The position numbers were made by a program, and so were the translations under genes. Positions 34,228-49,330 of a stretch of DNA of 64,000 nucleotides are shown here, in pieces. The stretch is from Cheilinus undulatus. Taxonomy: Eukaryota > Chordata > Actinopteri > Labriformes > Labridae. Position 1 is the first letter of the stretch. The number at the start of each line of letters is the position of its first letter. Location: contig NC_054865.1 in assembly GCF_018320785.1 (NCBI RefSeq), positions 12,497,579 through 12,561,578 on the forward strand, written 5' to 3'. Below the pieces are notes generated by a model. The model searched no databases. It worked only from the letters and a program-made list of their open reading frames with translations, and had not been told where the DNA came from.

Positions 34228-34727
34228 TGAGGGGGGTTTCGAAATAAAAGCAGTCATGAAGGCGGCAAGAATGTGTACAAATCTGAATTTTGAGAGGATG
34301 ATTTTTTAACTTCAACAAGTCTTCATATCAACCCTAACTGCAGGGTTAATATGAAACCATTTAAAACTAATTTTTACTTAAATAAAAATTAAGATAATAT
34401 TTCACCATTTTTGTTTGTTATCCACATCGAAATAAAAAATAGATAGATAAATAAAGGGAAGTATATTTTTCCTGCCTTCTAGTAACATATTGTCATTCAA
34501 ACCCTTTTTTTATATCATTTAATTTAATGTTACATTCCTTAATACGTGAAATGCAAAATCATAATAATCCTTTTTTTTAATTGTAGACATTCTTGACAAG
34601 AGGATAGAAAAAGGAGAGAAAAGGCTTGCTTTTTAGTGAAGTCTCAGAAAAATACAAAGCAAGCCAAGCACAATAGTGGCAAAGTTGCTATGTCTTTTTC
34701 CTTAATTTACTTTTTGTCCAAAATGTT

Positions 34728-34730
<3 letters not shown>

Positions 34731-34797
<67 letters not shown>
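34731..34797. repeat. (TA)n microsatellite, left part
   Basis: An uninterrupted AT/TA run that stops exactly at the left end of the Tc1 element. Open frames encoding Ile-Tyr repeats over it are artefacts. Confidence 0.95.

Positions 34798-35701
<904 letters not shown>

Positions 35702-35758
<57 letters not shown>
35702..35758. repeat. (TA)n microsatellite, right part
   Basis: Continuation of the TA tract on the other side of the Tc1 insertion, with one G substitution near its start (TATGTATA). Confidence 0.92.
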
Positions 35759-35761
<3 letters not shown>

Positions 35762-36789
35762 TATTCCACTCTTTTATGCACAATCATGCAAAACAGAAAA
35801 AATGACCAATTCAAAGAAAAACAACATGATTGGATTGTTTTCAAACCTATTGTTCAATTAGACATTTGTTTAACTTTACATTGCATGAAAATTCTCAGTA
35901 CTTTGATATATTACACTTAAAGTACATTATGGAAAATTGGCAGTTTCAATATGCCAATATAATTAAACACAATAATATAACATTTGACCTGAATATGGTA
36001 ACATGGCAGTAGCTATTTAGTATTTAAGAACTATTTCATTTATTAATTTTTATTTTTTTTTTTATTTAAAGGGTCAATAGGCATGTGAACAGGGGAAAAG
36101 TTTAACTTTGTTGTCTACCTGCTACTGTGGCTGGTTGATTCAAACATCTACCAACCGCAAACATTGTTTTTTACCAGCCACTCTAGCATTATATACCAGT
36201 AATGAGAATGATAATCAAGGCTCATAGGATTCAAGCTGTTGGCCGTTTAATATGAGAGCGTTGGTGCATAAGTGATCAAGAATATCATTGCTTTATAACT
36301 GAGTTTTTTCTTCTACAATACAAATGTCTACTGTGATTCCTTAAGGGGCGATGTTAAGTCATGTTTGAGACTCACAAGAATGTAGTATTTTTTTGTGCAA
36401 TTTATGCAGTCTCACACCAAAATTCAAGCTTTGTTTAACCACTTGGACATTGATTCAAACACACTATTAGCAGATACATTAGTAGCAGTGGTGGTGAACT
36501 ACTCTCATATGATACTGAGTCAAACCATCCCACCGCACAACTGTAAAAATTTGACAGCAGCTCTGACAGGGAAAAGGAGGCAGGAATTTTGTTCCTGTGA
36601 GTGTGCAAGCCTACTCACCTTTGCACATAAAGTCAGAAGGAAAAGAGACAGAAAAGGGGGGTTCATTTATGCAGTTTACTGTGGCTAAATCACTGTTAAG
36701 TCAGGCTTCTTATTCACCCCAAAACTGGCTGACTGTGCATGCAAAAGCTCTATTATACAGCTGAGTTATGAACACATAAGATTTGTTCT
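35759..36789. other. Intergenic stretch without recognised feature
   Basis: AT-rich sequence between the divergent genes tars3 and ulk3. The frame 36395-36688 has no recognisable domain. Confidence 0.35.
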
Positions 36790-36790
36790 C

Positions 36791-36864
<74 letters not shown>
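36790..36864. repeat. (CTAT)n microsatellite
   Basis: About 18 uninterrupted copies of the tetranucleotide ATCT/CTAT upstream of the putative ulk3 promoter. Confidence 0.95.
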
Positions 36865-37029
36865 AATATGGTCACCATTCAATATGTTGATGAGTGAAAA
36901 ATACTCTAAAATGACGGAGATCTTCAGGGAGACATCATCCCCATCTCTGAATCTTTTTTTCTCCACTTGTGAAGTCTACCAGCTTGTACCATACTGGTTT
37001 GTACTTGGAGTTTAAGAAAAGCGGTACAT

Positions 37030-37248
37030 TTTCAGCCTATGGGGGGCACCACCGCACTTTCCAGTGTTCAGCCTGCCGTTAATCCTGTAGGAGAAGAAGA
37101 GTTATGCCGTTCTGTCGCTAGGGGGCAGTATCATTTTTACTAATTCATTTTTAGTGTCAGCTGGTTACTGCAGTGCAGCGTGAAACCAACAAGCCTGTGG
37201 GAGAGATGTAAACATTCATGCATGTGCTGCGGATTTACTAGCCTAAAA
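37030..37248 (+). promoter_or_regulatory. ulk3: Putative ulk3 promoter and first non-coding exon
   Basis: Relatively GC-rich sequence ending at a donor-like AAAA|GTAAGAC (37249). A second possible untranslated exon is 40207-40231 (acceptor TTGCAG, donor GTAAGA). The acceptor CTTGCAG at 40261-40267 precedes the coding exon. This is inference from splice-site strings and position only. Confidence 0.3.
37115..37128 (+). promoter_or_regulatory. CTCF-like motif between tars3 and ulk3
   Basis: TCGCTAGGGGGCAG matches 12 of 14 positions of the CTCF core consensus CCASYAGRKGGCRS. It sits just upstream of the putative ulk3 first exon, between two divergent genes. Confidence 0.3.
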
Positions 37249-37999
37249 GTAAGACGCTTTCTTAAAATTTACATTTTAAAGGTTTTTGAAAGAGCGCGAG
37301 GAAGTCTACTAATGTAAAGTTTGCTTATGGCTAACGGTTCATCTACAGGAGCTGTAAATGTACCAGTTTAATGCATCACTGCAAAGTTAGCTAGAACTTA
37401 CAGCTAGCTCATTTAACAGGGCTTTTTCTTTTCGGTAACATCTTATTAAAAGATGAACTAATGTCACATTAAGACATGTAAACGCCTGTGTGAAATTCAG
37501 CACGTATTCTGTGTTCATAAAGCGATAAAACCAACTAAAGAGACTTTTTTTTTTTTTTTTGCACAAATTGACATCAGGAAAAACATACCACAGCACGAAC
37601 ACTACATATTTTATTGTGCTGTTACTCACCCAGCAAAGACCCACAAAGATAGGACAAAAAAATAAAGACTCAAGCATGTATTTTTCATGTATTTTGTCAC
37701 ATTTAAGGGCAAAACAGACAGCAACGAAAGTGAAAGTGTGCATTAAGGGTATACATGCCAGTGTTTCAGACCTAGTCAGGATACCATAATATTAAACTTT
37801 GAAATAGTATTTGTAAAAAATTATATGGATGCTTTTTTTGGTACATTTAAACTTAAATAGAGCTCTCACGCTCCCAATAAATTGAGTTTTGCTATTTATC
37901 GAAGATTACAGGGAAACTCCTGCACATTTGTCTGCAATTTACAGAAGTTTATGATATAGTTATATTATTGGTTTATTTTATTTACTTTTCCATATTTTA

Positions 38000-38393
38000 T
38001 ATAAGGGATACACAATATTATCTGTATGATATAGGTATCAGCAGACATGAACATTTCTGCCAATATTTATAACTCATGTTTTGGCTGTAAAATTCTGCTT
38101 ATATCCGCTGAAAATATTGTCCATACAAAATGTACAAATTAGTTGAGTTTTAGGCTGGAGAAACAAAGTCATTGTCTTTGTTCAAAATAATTTCTTACTC
38201 TTTAAATCGCTTTTAAAGGGCTGTTATTTGTTAATTTATTCACCTTGAATCTTTGAATTGTGTGTTTTAAGGACATACATTTTAGGTCTGAACAACATTT
38301 AAATATTGATATTGGTATTGGCTAAAATTGTTTTGGAAATATCGAGGTATCAGATCTGCAAAAATCCAATATTGTGCATTCCTACTTTACATC
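38000..38393. mobile_element. Short hAT-like element (GGGATACACAATATT / AATATTGTGCATTCC ends)
   Basis: Ends are imperfect inverse repeats. Interior motifs include TATCAGCAGACATGAACATTTCTGCC and AAATATTGATATTGGTATTGG. A second, more diverged member of the same family spans about 39014-39870 with matching interior motifs (AACTTCTGCCCATATT, TTTTAGGCAGGAACAAC). I see no convincing target duplication. Confidence 0.5.
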
Positions 38394-39013
38394 AGTGGTT
38401 TTCAACCATTTTATGCTTAAGGCACAGCTGAGATCAAGCTATATGTTGGCATACCATATCCATATCCATACAAAATATCCTCTTTACAACATATTTTAGT
38501 TACTTACCTTGTTGTGTAGCTGTAATAATATTTGGTTGTACAAATTCCCACTTCACGGCAAGACTTGAATAGACCTGTTAATGGGACTTCTAATGTCTTT
38601 CTTTAATCACAGGATCACGATCCCAGTCACCCAACCTTAATATGAAAATTTCCTACTGTTTAACAATTATTTTATATAAACTGGTTTGTAATAAACTGAC
38701 CTGAATGAAGCAGACTTCCTGTGTAGTCAGACAAGTACTATGTAACTAACCTGTTTATTTGCAGGGATTTTCACTGGTATTGTGCCCATAGATATGTTGA
38801 GTCATCATAAATGCTTCATGTTTTACAGATCAGAGTCCAAAATGGACTGAAAAAAATTGCACTGTATGCACTTTTGCTCCTCTCTGTACAACCCAGCCAG
38901 TGAGTTATCCTTTTCTATGCTCTGGCTTTTCTCCAACTACTAGACCAAAGGAAGAGACAAACAGGACAATTTTTCAAAGTTTAGTTAAAACCTTTCAAGC
39001 CGCCACTTTATTT

Positions 39014-39870
39014 TCGGGATAGACAATATTAGTTGTCAAATCTGATACCAGCTGATACCACCTTTTTTATGTAAGAAACACCAGGTGTCTCTTGTGCATA
39101 GAGAGGCTGAGCCAAGCAGAGCTGAGAGGAGTGAGGAAGTAGACAGTCTTGTAGATATTTAATGTTTAAGGCTTCAGTTAAAATGTTCAGGACTGATGGT
39201 CGGCCTCTTTGAGTGTGTACCTGATGTTACGGTTTTGAATTTTGCTGATATTTAAGGCTGATATGTGACATATTGTCAAAACATATGGCTGATGTACTGG
39301 CTGTAAATAAATTTTCATACCTGCTGATATCACTATTTAGTTTTTTACCTAATATCTGCTGGTTCTGATACGATGCTATAATGCCAACTTCATGCCACAC
39401 AGGTTTAAATTTGTCAGAATTTTTGATGCTTTAAAGCCTTTTGATAAAACACATTGTAAGCTATGCAGTCTCTATTATATTTTAAAGCTCCAAAAAATTT
39501 TGATAACTACGAGAGATGCTTGATGTCTTATCTTAAAGAATGTTAGCTTAAAAATTAATTATCTTATGAGCAGATATGAAAACTTCTGCCCATATTCATG
39601 CTTGATATTTTGGCTATAAAAATCTTCCTTTTCAGCCGTAAATCTTGGCCATATGGACAAATAAGTTAGAGAAGTTTTAGGCAGGAACAACAGACCTACA
39701 GTAGCTGAAGTCTGTTTCTCTATTCATCATCATTCCCCATACTTTAAAATTTGGTTTTAAGGACTGAAGTTTTAGGTCTGAACTACATTTGAATATCAAT
39801 GTTGATATTGGTTTATCAGTATTTTAACCAAAAGCTGAAAGGATCATGAATATTTTCAGAAATGCACAGA
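39014..39870. mobile_element. Second, diverged copy of the 38.0 kb hAT-like element
   Basis: Starts CGGGATAGACAATATTAG and ends near AATGCACAGATACA. It shares several interior segments with 38000-38393 but is longer and seems to be a composite or a less deleted version. No open frame is present. Confidence 0.4.
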
Positions 39871-40303
39871 TACATTGGAAGGGTTTCTGTACTTATAGGC
39901 AACTTATGAGATGTATTTATGCAATACATAGATGTATTTATGCAATTTAGCTACTGTGATGGTTTGTGTCTGCATTTTGGTGATTAAAAACAAAAATTTA
40001 ACCCATATTTAATACCTTGGGCCTCCTTTTTGTTCCTATGGTACTTAAACAGGTATTGCAGCTTTTTTATTTTTACATTTACCATATCTACATTAAAAAA
40101 GTATTGTATTGTAACAACCAGACAGTGGTGAAAAAAGACTCCCCCAAAGTTAAAGGATTTCTCAGATAATTTGTAGTTTATCTTAACCTGTATCGTCCTT
40201 TTGCAGGGGTTTAACTCAGCAACTTTATTTGGTAAGAATCTTGTTTTTTTGCCCTTATATCTTGCAGCCCAAACCTGTTCAGACACTTGATGTTGCTGTC
40301 ATC

Positions 40304-43300
40304 ATGGCTTCAACCTCCAGCTTTGCTCCACCAAAACTGGCTGACTTCATCCTCACAGAGCGACTGGGCAGTGGCACCTACGCCACAGTCTACAAAGCCT
40401 ACAGAAAAGTAAGTTTGGTGAAGAGACTGATACCTCATCACACAGTATAGCTAACTAGAAAGTACTAAATACTATCTTCTGTAAAAGATGTACCATTTGT
40501 AAAAGTCAGGGCTGATTCTGATACCAATGTTTTTTTCAGTATTTTGGATTCTTTTTGTCTTTTTTCTGAATGAGGTGTGGGATTTGACTATTGAAATTGT
40601 CCCTCTCCTGTCTAACAAACTGATCTTTCTCTGGGGGAAACAGATTTTACAGATATTTTATTTAAGTTTGACCATGAAAGTAAATCAGAGTTTGTCTAAC
40701 AGGTGATTTATTTTGTCCTTTAAAAGCCTCTTCTCACATTTAGTGGTTGTGCTCCCACTTCTTCACTTCATAGTAATGCAATACAGCAGATTCACATTGG
40801 CTGGTGGAATTGGTGCCTGCAACATTATTTGCTGATGGGCTGTTGTTTGTCGAAAGGGCAAATATTAGCCCATAGGATGTCAATAAATAAGACATCAAAA
40901 CATTGGCATACATGAAATGAGCTTTCTAACCTTATGATTTCATCGTAGGCTTTGACAGCCAACTCTGAGTTTATTTTCAGTCACCACTGAGAAACCAATC
41001 TATCAATAAATCTAGTTATGTCTAATGAATTAGAGTTTAACTGAAGGTGTTTTTTGACTCTGTAGGGAGACAGTCGTGAAGTTGTGGCTGTGAAGGTTGT
41101 CGGAAAGAAAACTCTGAACAAATCTTCCACAGAAAACCTGCTCACAGAGATTGAAATCCTCAAGACAATGCGTCATCCTCATATAGTCCAGTTAAAGGAC
41201 TTTCAGGTAAGCCTATTTATAGGACTGTCATATGATCAAAGCTAATGTTACTTTGAGTATACCCCAAAAACATCATAAGAACTTCCCCATTGCATTAACT
41301 CAAATTGTAGCATGTGTTCTTGTTTAATTTCTAGTCAAAAATGTGTAATGATACTTGTTTTAGGCCACACACTTCTTGAAATAGCAGATAGTTTTGCTTT
41401 TTACAAGCTATCAGGTCTTGTTGATTTGTTTACATCTTGAAATAAGATGTTTATCAGGACTAGTCATAGGAATGCAGCCAAAAATAAAAGTAATGAGATA
41501 TTTTTAACAAAAATCAGACTATTTCACATGCTTGCATTTAAGATTTTTATTGCATCTGTGGCATCAACTTAACCCCTCAGTAGACATTATTATGATTTGT
41601 GTGCATTACAATAATCTCTGTGTATTGCTGTTTTATTTATCTTTAATACCTTAATTCTTCTCGTTGATCAGTGGGATGCTGAGAACATTTATCTGATCCT
41701 GGAGTGGTGCTCTGGTGGCGATCTTTCAAGCTTCATCCGCAGTCGCAGAATTTTACCAGAGAGGGTGGCGCGGCGCTTCCTACAACAGATTGGTGAGTTA
41801 TTGCAAAACTTGTTTAAAGATTTTTGTTACTTTGATTTAAAGATGATTGACATTTGTAAAGGAAAAAAAAACAGAACGATATTATCTTTGGCTCCATGTC
41901 AACAGTCTCCCTTTCTTACATTTAGTATTGGTCTTTTGTTATTTCTAAATCAAGGGAGAGTTGCCACTGGTTCAGCCGTGAACACATGCACATTGATATA
42001 AACAAGTTGCGTAAAAACTTTCTTTGAAAGCTGCATGTTGTAGAGTGATTTTAGTAAAACTCCTTTTTCAACTGTGCCTTTGTGCGTCTGCTCAAACAGC
42101 CTGTGCACTCCAGTTTCTTCATGAGCGAAACATCTCACACCTGGATCTGAAACCCCAGAATATTCTGCTCAACAACTCTGTCCTCAAACTAGCAGGTGAT
42201 CTCATACCCACCCACACAGGCAATCAATGCAGTAAACACTTTTTAAATTCATTAAGATTCAAACATTGTGGGTTATAAGGCTGCCAGACCTTTTGAATTT
42301 TGAATAGTTAGTGCTAACTGTTTACAGTGAAAGACTGTTATTATAATGATTGATACAAGGGCTGCTCAATTATGGCAAAAACCATCATCATAGTTTTTAA
42401 TTGGTATTGAAATTATGACTATAAAACATGATTACTCGTATATTTTACAACATCTGCATCATGCACATTTACTGATACAGGATACTCTTAACACTTTGAC
42501 AAGTAAAAAGGAGAATAAATGAATGGAAAATCCATGAATATATAAAGTACTGCTGTTGGTTCTTTGGTTGATGATCTTACGCAGCAGTAGAGAACTGGCC
42601 TTGGGGGTTGATAAGGGATAGAGAAACACTACCACAAAGGCCATGTTTTGAGCTGTTTATAACTATGCAAAGTGTTCAAAGTGCAAAAATATAAACATTC
42701 TTAATTCTTAAGCTCCTTAGTGAAATATTCTGGCATTTTTTAATGCAAAACAAAACAATACAGGCAAAGACCAAGACATGTAACAGGACAGGATTGACAG
42801 TTAATAACATAAAAGACATACAGAACATTTTTATTTTATATATAATATTTCCACAAAGCAGTGTTTCTATGGTTTAGCACATTAAACTCTGATTTTCCCT
42901 GTGTTTCCTGAGCTGATGTCCATCTCACCAACCTTCAGCCTTGCTCATTGTGATGGGGATTCTGTCTCTTTTCAGAAATCCAGATTATTTGGCCCTTCTC
43001 AGTAGAGCTGCTTGTTTTACTCCAAAATGGCTCTTCATTTGGAACCAGTTTGTCTTTTTAAATGTATATTAAATAATGACAAAGGACGGAGGACAGGCAA
43101 CTCGCGCTCAGTCAGGAACTAGCTTCTGTGGCTCATATTAAAGGGCCATTTCGTAGAACAGGCGTGTTTGTAAAGATTCATCTTTACTCAGTCGCTCACC
43201 CTACAAGGTTTTATTTGGTTGATAGTACATCACCATTTCAACTGAAAGTGTATTTGTGGCAAAGTGAAGATCTTTTAAATGTTTAAGTGGCTCAGCTAGC

Positions 43301-46300
43301 CTCTTATATCAGCACTAGACTCCTTTCCCTTGATCTGACTAGACAATGCTTGACACTAGGAGGTCTGCAGGACTGAGTATTTGTGATATTGATCATCTAC
43401 ACAACAGGTAAATCAGTTGAACTGTGATAAAATCATTTTTTTGTAAAGTGTAGGGATCACACACAATTTAAATTTAAATTTTCCGATAATTTTAGCGTAA
43501 AGGTCCAGAACTGTAAAGTACAAGCTATCCTCCGTTCCCATTCATTCCTAATGGCTGTCCCCATTTCCTGACCCCAAAACGGACACTAGGAATCACGTAA
43601 ATGCAAAAAAAACCTTTATAATAACAATGAAGAAACAAAAAAAATTTTGATGGCCAAATATAAAAACAATAGATAAACCATTTACCACGTGACAAAACCT
43701 ATAGACCAAACAAGCGGCACCACAGCATGCAGCACAGTAATTATGTAATCTTGATTGTGTTGTGTTTATAATAGTGAGAAGCCAAATCGGGTTTGAAATT
43801 AAAACAGGATTAATTGCTCAGCCCTAATTAATACCATAAAAAAGTGCAGAAGCTTAAAAATCTTCAGATCTTCAGTTGTGTTTTTCACCAAAAGCTGCAG
43901 TTTATAAGAGTGCAAAAAATTGCAATATTTTGATACCTTGCCAAATATTTATGCAATATAGAAAGTCTTCAGGTGTTTGCAATTTTTTTTTTCAAAATCA
44001 AGAAATGACCAAATATTGATTAAGTAGGGCCATCATCATGTATTATAGCAGGTATATATATTGTTTAACTTTTCATTGTTTAGTGCAGCAGTGCTATACA
44101 TTTTTGTGGGGATCTCTTATGTGTTGTTTAAATCCTGTTTTGCGTCCAGACTTTGGTTTTGCTCAGTACATGTCTCCATGGGATGAGCAGAGCGTCCTGA
44201 GAGGCTCCCCCCTCTACATGGCTCCTGAGATGGTGTGCCGACGTCAGTATGACTCCAGGGTGGATCTGTGGTCGGTAGGAGTAATTCTTTATGGTGAGCA
44301 TTTTCTCTTCAAGTTATTTATTATAAATCAAAAATCTGATTAGTTTATTGATCTGGCAGGCTCAAACGTATACTCTGGTTAGGTCAGAGACTAAAATGTG
44401 CCATCAATCATAAAGTGGCAACCTGGACAGCCTCTTCTTTGGGGTAATGCAGTTTTTGAACCTTTAAAGCACAGCAGCAGAATGTAGTTGATAACACTGT
44501 GTATAAAAACACCAAGTGTTGTGTTTAGAATGGCTGCAGCAGTTTCAATTTAAACTGTGAGCATTGGAAACATGCATTCCCTTAATCCCAAACCAACAGA
44601 ATAGCCCAGTAAAAACTGTGGCTATTTTGCATGCTGTTTGTATGTTTTTAGAGGCTCTGTTTGGGCGACCACCCTTTGCATCGAGGTCGTATGCTGAGTT
44701 GGAAGAGAAGATTCGGAGTAACCAACCTATAGAGGTAAGAGTTGTTACTGAACTGTGATCAGTCCTGTTGGTTAATAAATGCCTCAGTGTTACCAGTGTT
44801 GTCCTAATAAAATGATGTGGGCAGTTTCAAGAATGAATGAGAAGATGTGAGACAGAAAGGCTCTTTAGGCAGTAGTTTGCTACTGCAGTACTGTAGTTTT
44901 AGGCATTGGTTCCCAACCTGGGGTCGAAGCCCTACAAAGGTTTTGAAGAGTGAGGCTTCTTTTGCTATAACTACAATCGTGATAACCCTAATTTCTTACT
45001 GTCAAAGTTATTTTAACAAGAACTATTGTGTATGGCCCATTCTGTTTTGATTTTATCAACAAAAATGCTTCAAGTTTTTGTGAGTAAAATATACTGAAAC
45101 ATCCAGGATGTATTATGTTTGATATATTGAAATTAAAATAAAATTAAGTGTTACTATTTACATTATAGTTTTAAAGTATAAATTATGGCTTAAGAAATTT
45201 TGTATTGTAATCTTATATTTGTAATCTCTGAACTTGAATTATAATACAATAGTGCTGCTCATTTAATTAAAAGATAAAACCTTGAAATAAATATACTAGT
45301 CTCTGGATCCTAGACTCTGGACGTATAGAAATAAATTGAAATCTTTTATAAAATTAACAGTTCTTGTGCAGAAAGTTGCATGCCTTACATAAAATCGATG
45401 TTTGACAGATGTTGCACGTCGCACTGTTTGCTTAATTTTTTGAGAAATAAAGACACAGATCAACATGTGGAATAAGGCCTTGATAAGAGAATTGTTAAGA
45501 ATAAATGTAAATGATGTTGATGGATTGAATCAACTGGAACCCTTTCTCGATTCACTTCCCTAGCTGTTAATTTGACAGTGTCCTGCAGTTTGTCAAGATT
45601 TGGCCTTCTGGTGGTGAGAAACAAATTTATGTGGTTGTTTATCAAAGTTGCCCATCCCTATCTAAGATAAAAGGAAGAAGGGGTTCTGAGGAAAAAGCTG
45701 GACACCAAAGGCCTAAAAAACAATATGAATTTAGAGTCATTTTATGGATGTCTAGTCAACAGATTTTTAAACTATGATACAATACAAGATATAATCCAAC
45801 TGTGTTCATATGTTTTGACAACACAACAGTAGAAATAGGAGTGTTAGACACTCAATATTTTTGTTTTTAAAATTTAATTACCAAAAATGCAGGAAAAGTC
45901 ATGCACACATTCTTAATTGCACAAATTCAAAATGGCAAATATTTCTTGTCCAAAACCAAACAATTTAGACAATTTTGTCTCTCTTTTGCTTGGTACACAT
46001 TAAGGAGTTCAGTATGAGTCAGTGAAGGTGGTTTGCCGGTTTAAACCACTAGAGGGCCTACTTTCACACATGTTTGTTTTCCACCCAAGGACGACTGGCA
46101 GTCAAGTTGTTCATCTGAAGCAAGACATTGTTGCTCATTTAGAATAATCTAAAATTGAAAGTCATAAAATTGTCTGTAATGATTAATGTTTGTGATATGT
46201 TAATTAGATGTTTAAAGGCTTCTGAGTTTCATAAGTCATCACTGTGTCTTTGCCTGGATTTGTCTGCTGAATACACAAACCAAACTTTAATTATGATTTG

Positions 46301-49285
46301 GATAATTAACAGTACTTTTAATGATGGAAGGTTTTCAGTTCACTTGGATTCTTGTGTTAGACATTAGGCTGGAGCTCAATGGATTGCATTAGCGTACGCT
46401 CCATTACCCGGGGATTCACGTGGAGTTTGAAGGTCATCTTTTGATAAAAAGTAGTGATGTGAGACTAGAAGGTCTCTGACAACAATCTGCTGTCCTTTTC
46501 CCGGCATCGTCCTGTGGATTGACTGTAACATAATAAGGTCGTGTTTTGTGCATTAGCTGCCTCCTGGGGCCAGAGTTTCCAAGGATTGCAGAGACCTTCT
46601 GTTGCGGCTGCTCGAGAGAAATCCAGATGCCCGGATCACCTTTGCAGAGTTCTTCACCCACCCTTTTGTGGATCTGGAGCACATGCCGAGTGCAGAGAGC
46701 ATAGTGAAAGCGGTGAGGGAATAAAAAGAAAAGGACATATGTGCTGGCATGTGTCTCTACTGCAGAAGAGCATGAATAATGTTTGTGACTGACTGAGCAA
46801 ATGCACACATGTGTTGGTAGGTTTGAGCTCATGCCTGCCCCACATGTGCCTTCACGCATGACTCTGCATCCATGCATTAGAAATACAGACTTGTATTTTT
46901 CACTAAGTGATGCCACTTCCTATTTTTTCTTTTCAGAAGGAGCTGGTTCTGCAGGCCGTGCAGAAGGACCAGAAGGGAGAGAGGTCCGCTGCTCTCTCTC
47001 TGTACTGTAGTGCCCTTGAGCACTTTGTCCCTGCTATTCACTGTAAGAGCAACACTCATATCCTCTCTGTAGCTTAAGCCTTTCAACAATGCATCCTCTT
47101 TTTTCCACCATGATAAACCTGCAAAGTAAAAGCACTCTGAGTAAAACAAAAACTTCTCTCCTCCCTCCCCAGATGAGACAGACCGTCAGCGTAAAGAAGC
47201 CCTCAGGCAGAAGGTAAGCTCTAAAACACTCCCCACCCTCACATTTAGATTACTTTCCTTTTTTCAGTTGTTTTTTTTTCCTTAATACACTCCAGTGGCT
47301 TTCACTGGGAATGAATTCTCCTCTATTAATACCATATGGAGAGGATAGAGAGCATATGGCATGGTTGACATGATTAAGTTGAGTCAATGTAAAAGGACTT
47401 CCCGCAGGTCAGCCAGTACACATCCAGAGCCGAGGAGCTGAAAGCCCTGGTGGCCTCAGACAACAGACAGAGCTTTGAGGAGGCCCGGACCTCCAGGGAC
47501 GTCCTGCGAGGTAATGAACACAGCTTAGCAGAGGGGCTGTATGTCAGCTTTAGCATAGTCTGCTCAGTAACTGCATGACAGCCAACCAGACATGGGAGTT
47601 TTGAGAATAGATGTTTACAACTATTTGCACAGTTTTTGTGTATTGTTCCTTGAGTGAAATCTACTGAGCGTAAAGTACTGACAAATAGAAAAGGAATTTA
47701 AAGGTATAAGAGCAGTGAAATGAATGGGAGTGTAATCAGAAATGTACAAGACTCAAGGGCCTTTCCCAAACTTCTCCATCTACATCTGTAACCCCAAACA
47801 GAATTGACTCCATTTAAAGCTATGCTTACAGCTGAATAAAGCACCCCTCATTAAGGTGAAAGGTAACAGGCCTGCTGACATAGGGGGACAATTGAGTCAG
47901 TTGTCCCTGGTCCTGGGTCAGAGGGCTCTCTGACCATTACAGCATCAGCTGGAAGGGTCTCTAGGGTAAGCTTGTCCCGGTCTCAGGTAGGTATGGGGAT
48001 CCAAAGTGTCATAAGGAGGGGGTTTGGGACACAATTGTGGACCAAGGGTTTCTGAAAGTTATCGTAACAAGATAACCACTAAAATCGCGAGCGATCAATG
48101 GAGAAAGGGGATTGAAAACAAAGCTAAATGCTTATTTGCAAATAACTGAAAGGCTCCCTTTCAGAATATAACCCAGAAACTAATCCACCACTGCCATGCA
48201 GCTGACCATAAATTAAAACTTGTAGGGAGAAGGAGAAGCTCTCCTAAAATAAAATACAAAAGCCACCAGGCTGGTATGAAAAGAGAAACCAAAAATACTG
48301 AGTTAAGACACTCAGTACTGCCACACAGATCTCTTGAAACAGTTAGTAATAATATCAACAATAACCACCCAGAAAAGATTCTCAAAAAGCTCTGCAAGCT
48401 CTTCACATCACAAACACACAAGAAAACACAAGGAGATGTCCTCACTATCTCTGGTGGTGAGATAATGAGTCAGCACAGAGTGCTGCAACCCAGGAGTATA
48501 TATAAGCTTGCCACACCTGGCCATAGTCAGTGGCAATCAGCTCTACACACCTGACACTGCACTGACTGATTCACACTCAGTGAGTGACCAGAATAAGCCT
48601 CCTCACACAAAGGCTCTACAGTATATTTTTCAAATACCTGAAAATCAATAAATTTTTAGCTTATTGATCGAACTATAGAGCCTCACAGGCTCTGCGACAT
48701 TACATCCATTTATGATGTCACTGGTGTAACAACAGACATCAATTCTTGCAAGGTGAACTTAAGCTGAAAGCACATTAGCATTGTGCGTCAAATCAAACCA
48801 AAATGTGGTACCTTTAATTGTTGGTTTGAAGACAAAAAGACTGTCAGTATCATGCAATCATATCCGCCTGCACTGGGAGTAACGTGCACTCATAGCAGCT
48901 GGCCTCAGTTTCTGCAGGACTGTTTTCTTCTTCATCTGTTCAATTAAATGCTGAAAACAGCTCCAAAGTCAACAAGTCCTGTTAGTTAAGAATATTAATC
49001 CTGTGTAGAAATCTTCGGTGGAACGAACACAATTGGAATTAATTGGTGGATTTAACGAGCTGAAAGACAGTTATATATGAGGTGTTCAAGAAACTTCAGT
49101 AAATTAGATGACTGTATCCTACAGGTGAGGACAAAATTATTAGCCCACCTATAAAAGTATGTTTTTGCAAACTATTTTCCATCTGCTGTTAAACAGAGCA
49201 AAGATTTTTGATAAATCTTTTCCAAACATCCTAGTTTTATTTTGGTTGCTAACATTATTTTACTTTGCTCTCAGTAGCAAAATTA

Positions 49286-49330
<45 letters not shown>

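Noticed and set aside
46434-46916. 160-codon - strand frame
   Set aside because: Covers ulk3 exon 7 in antisense; no domain.
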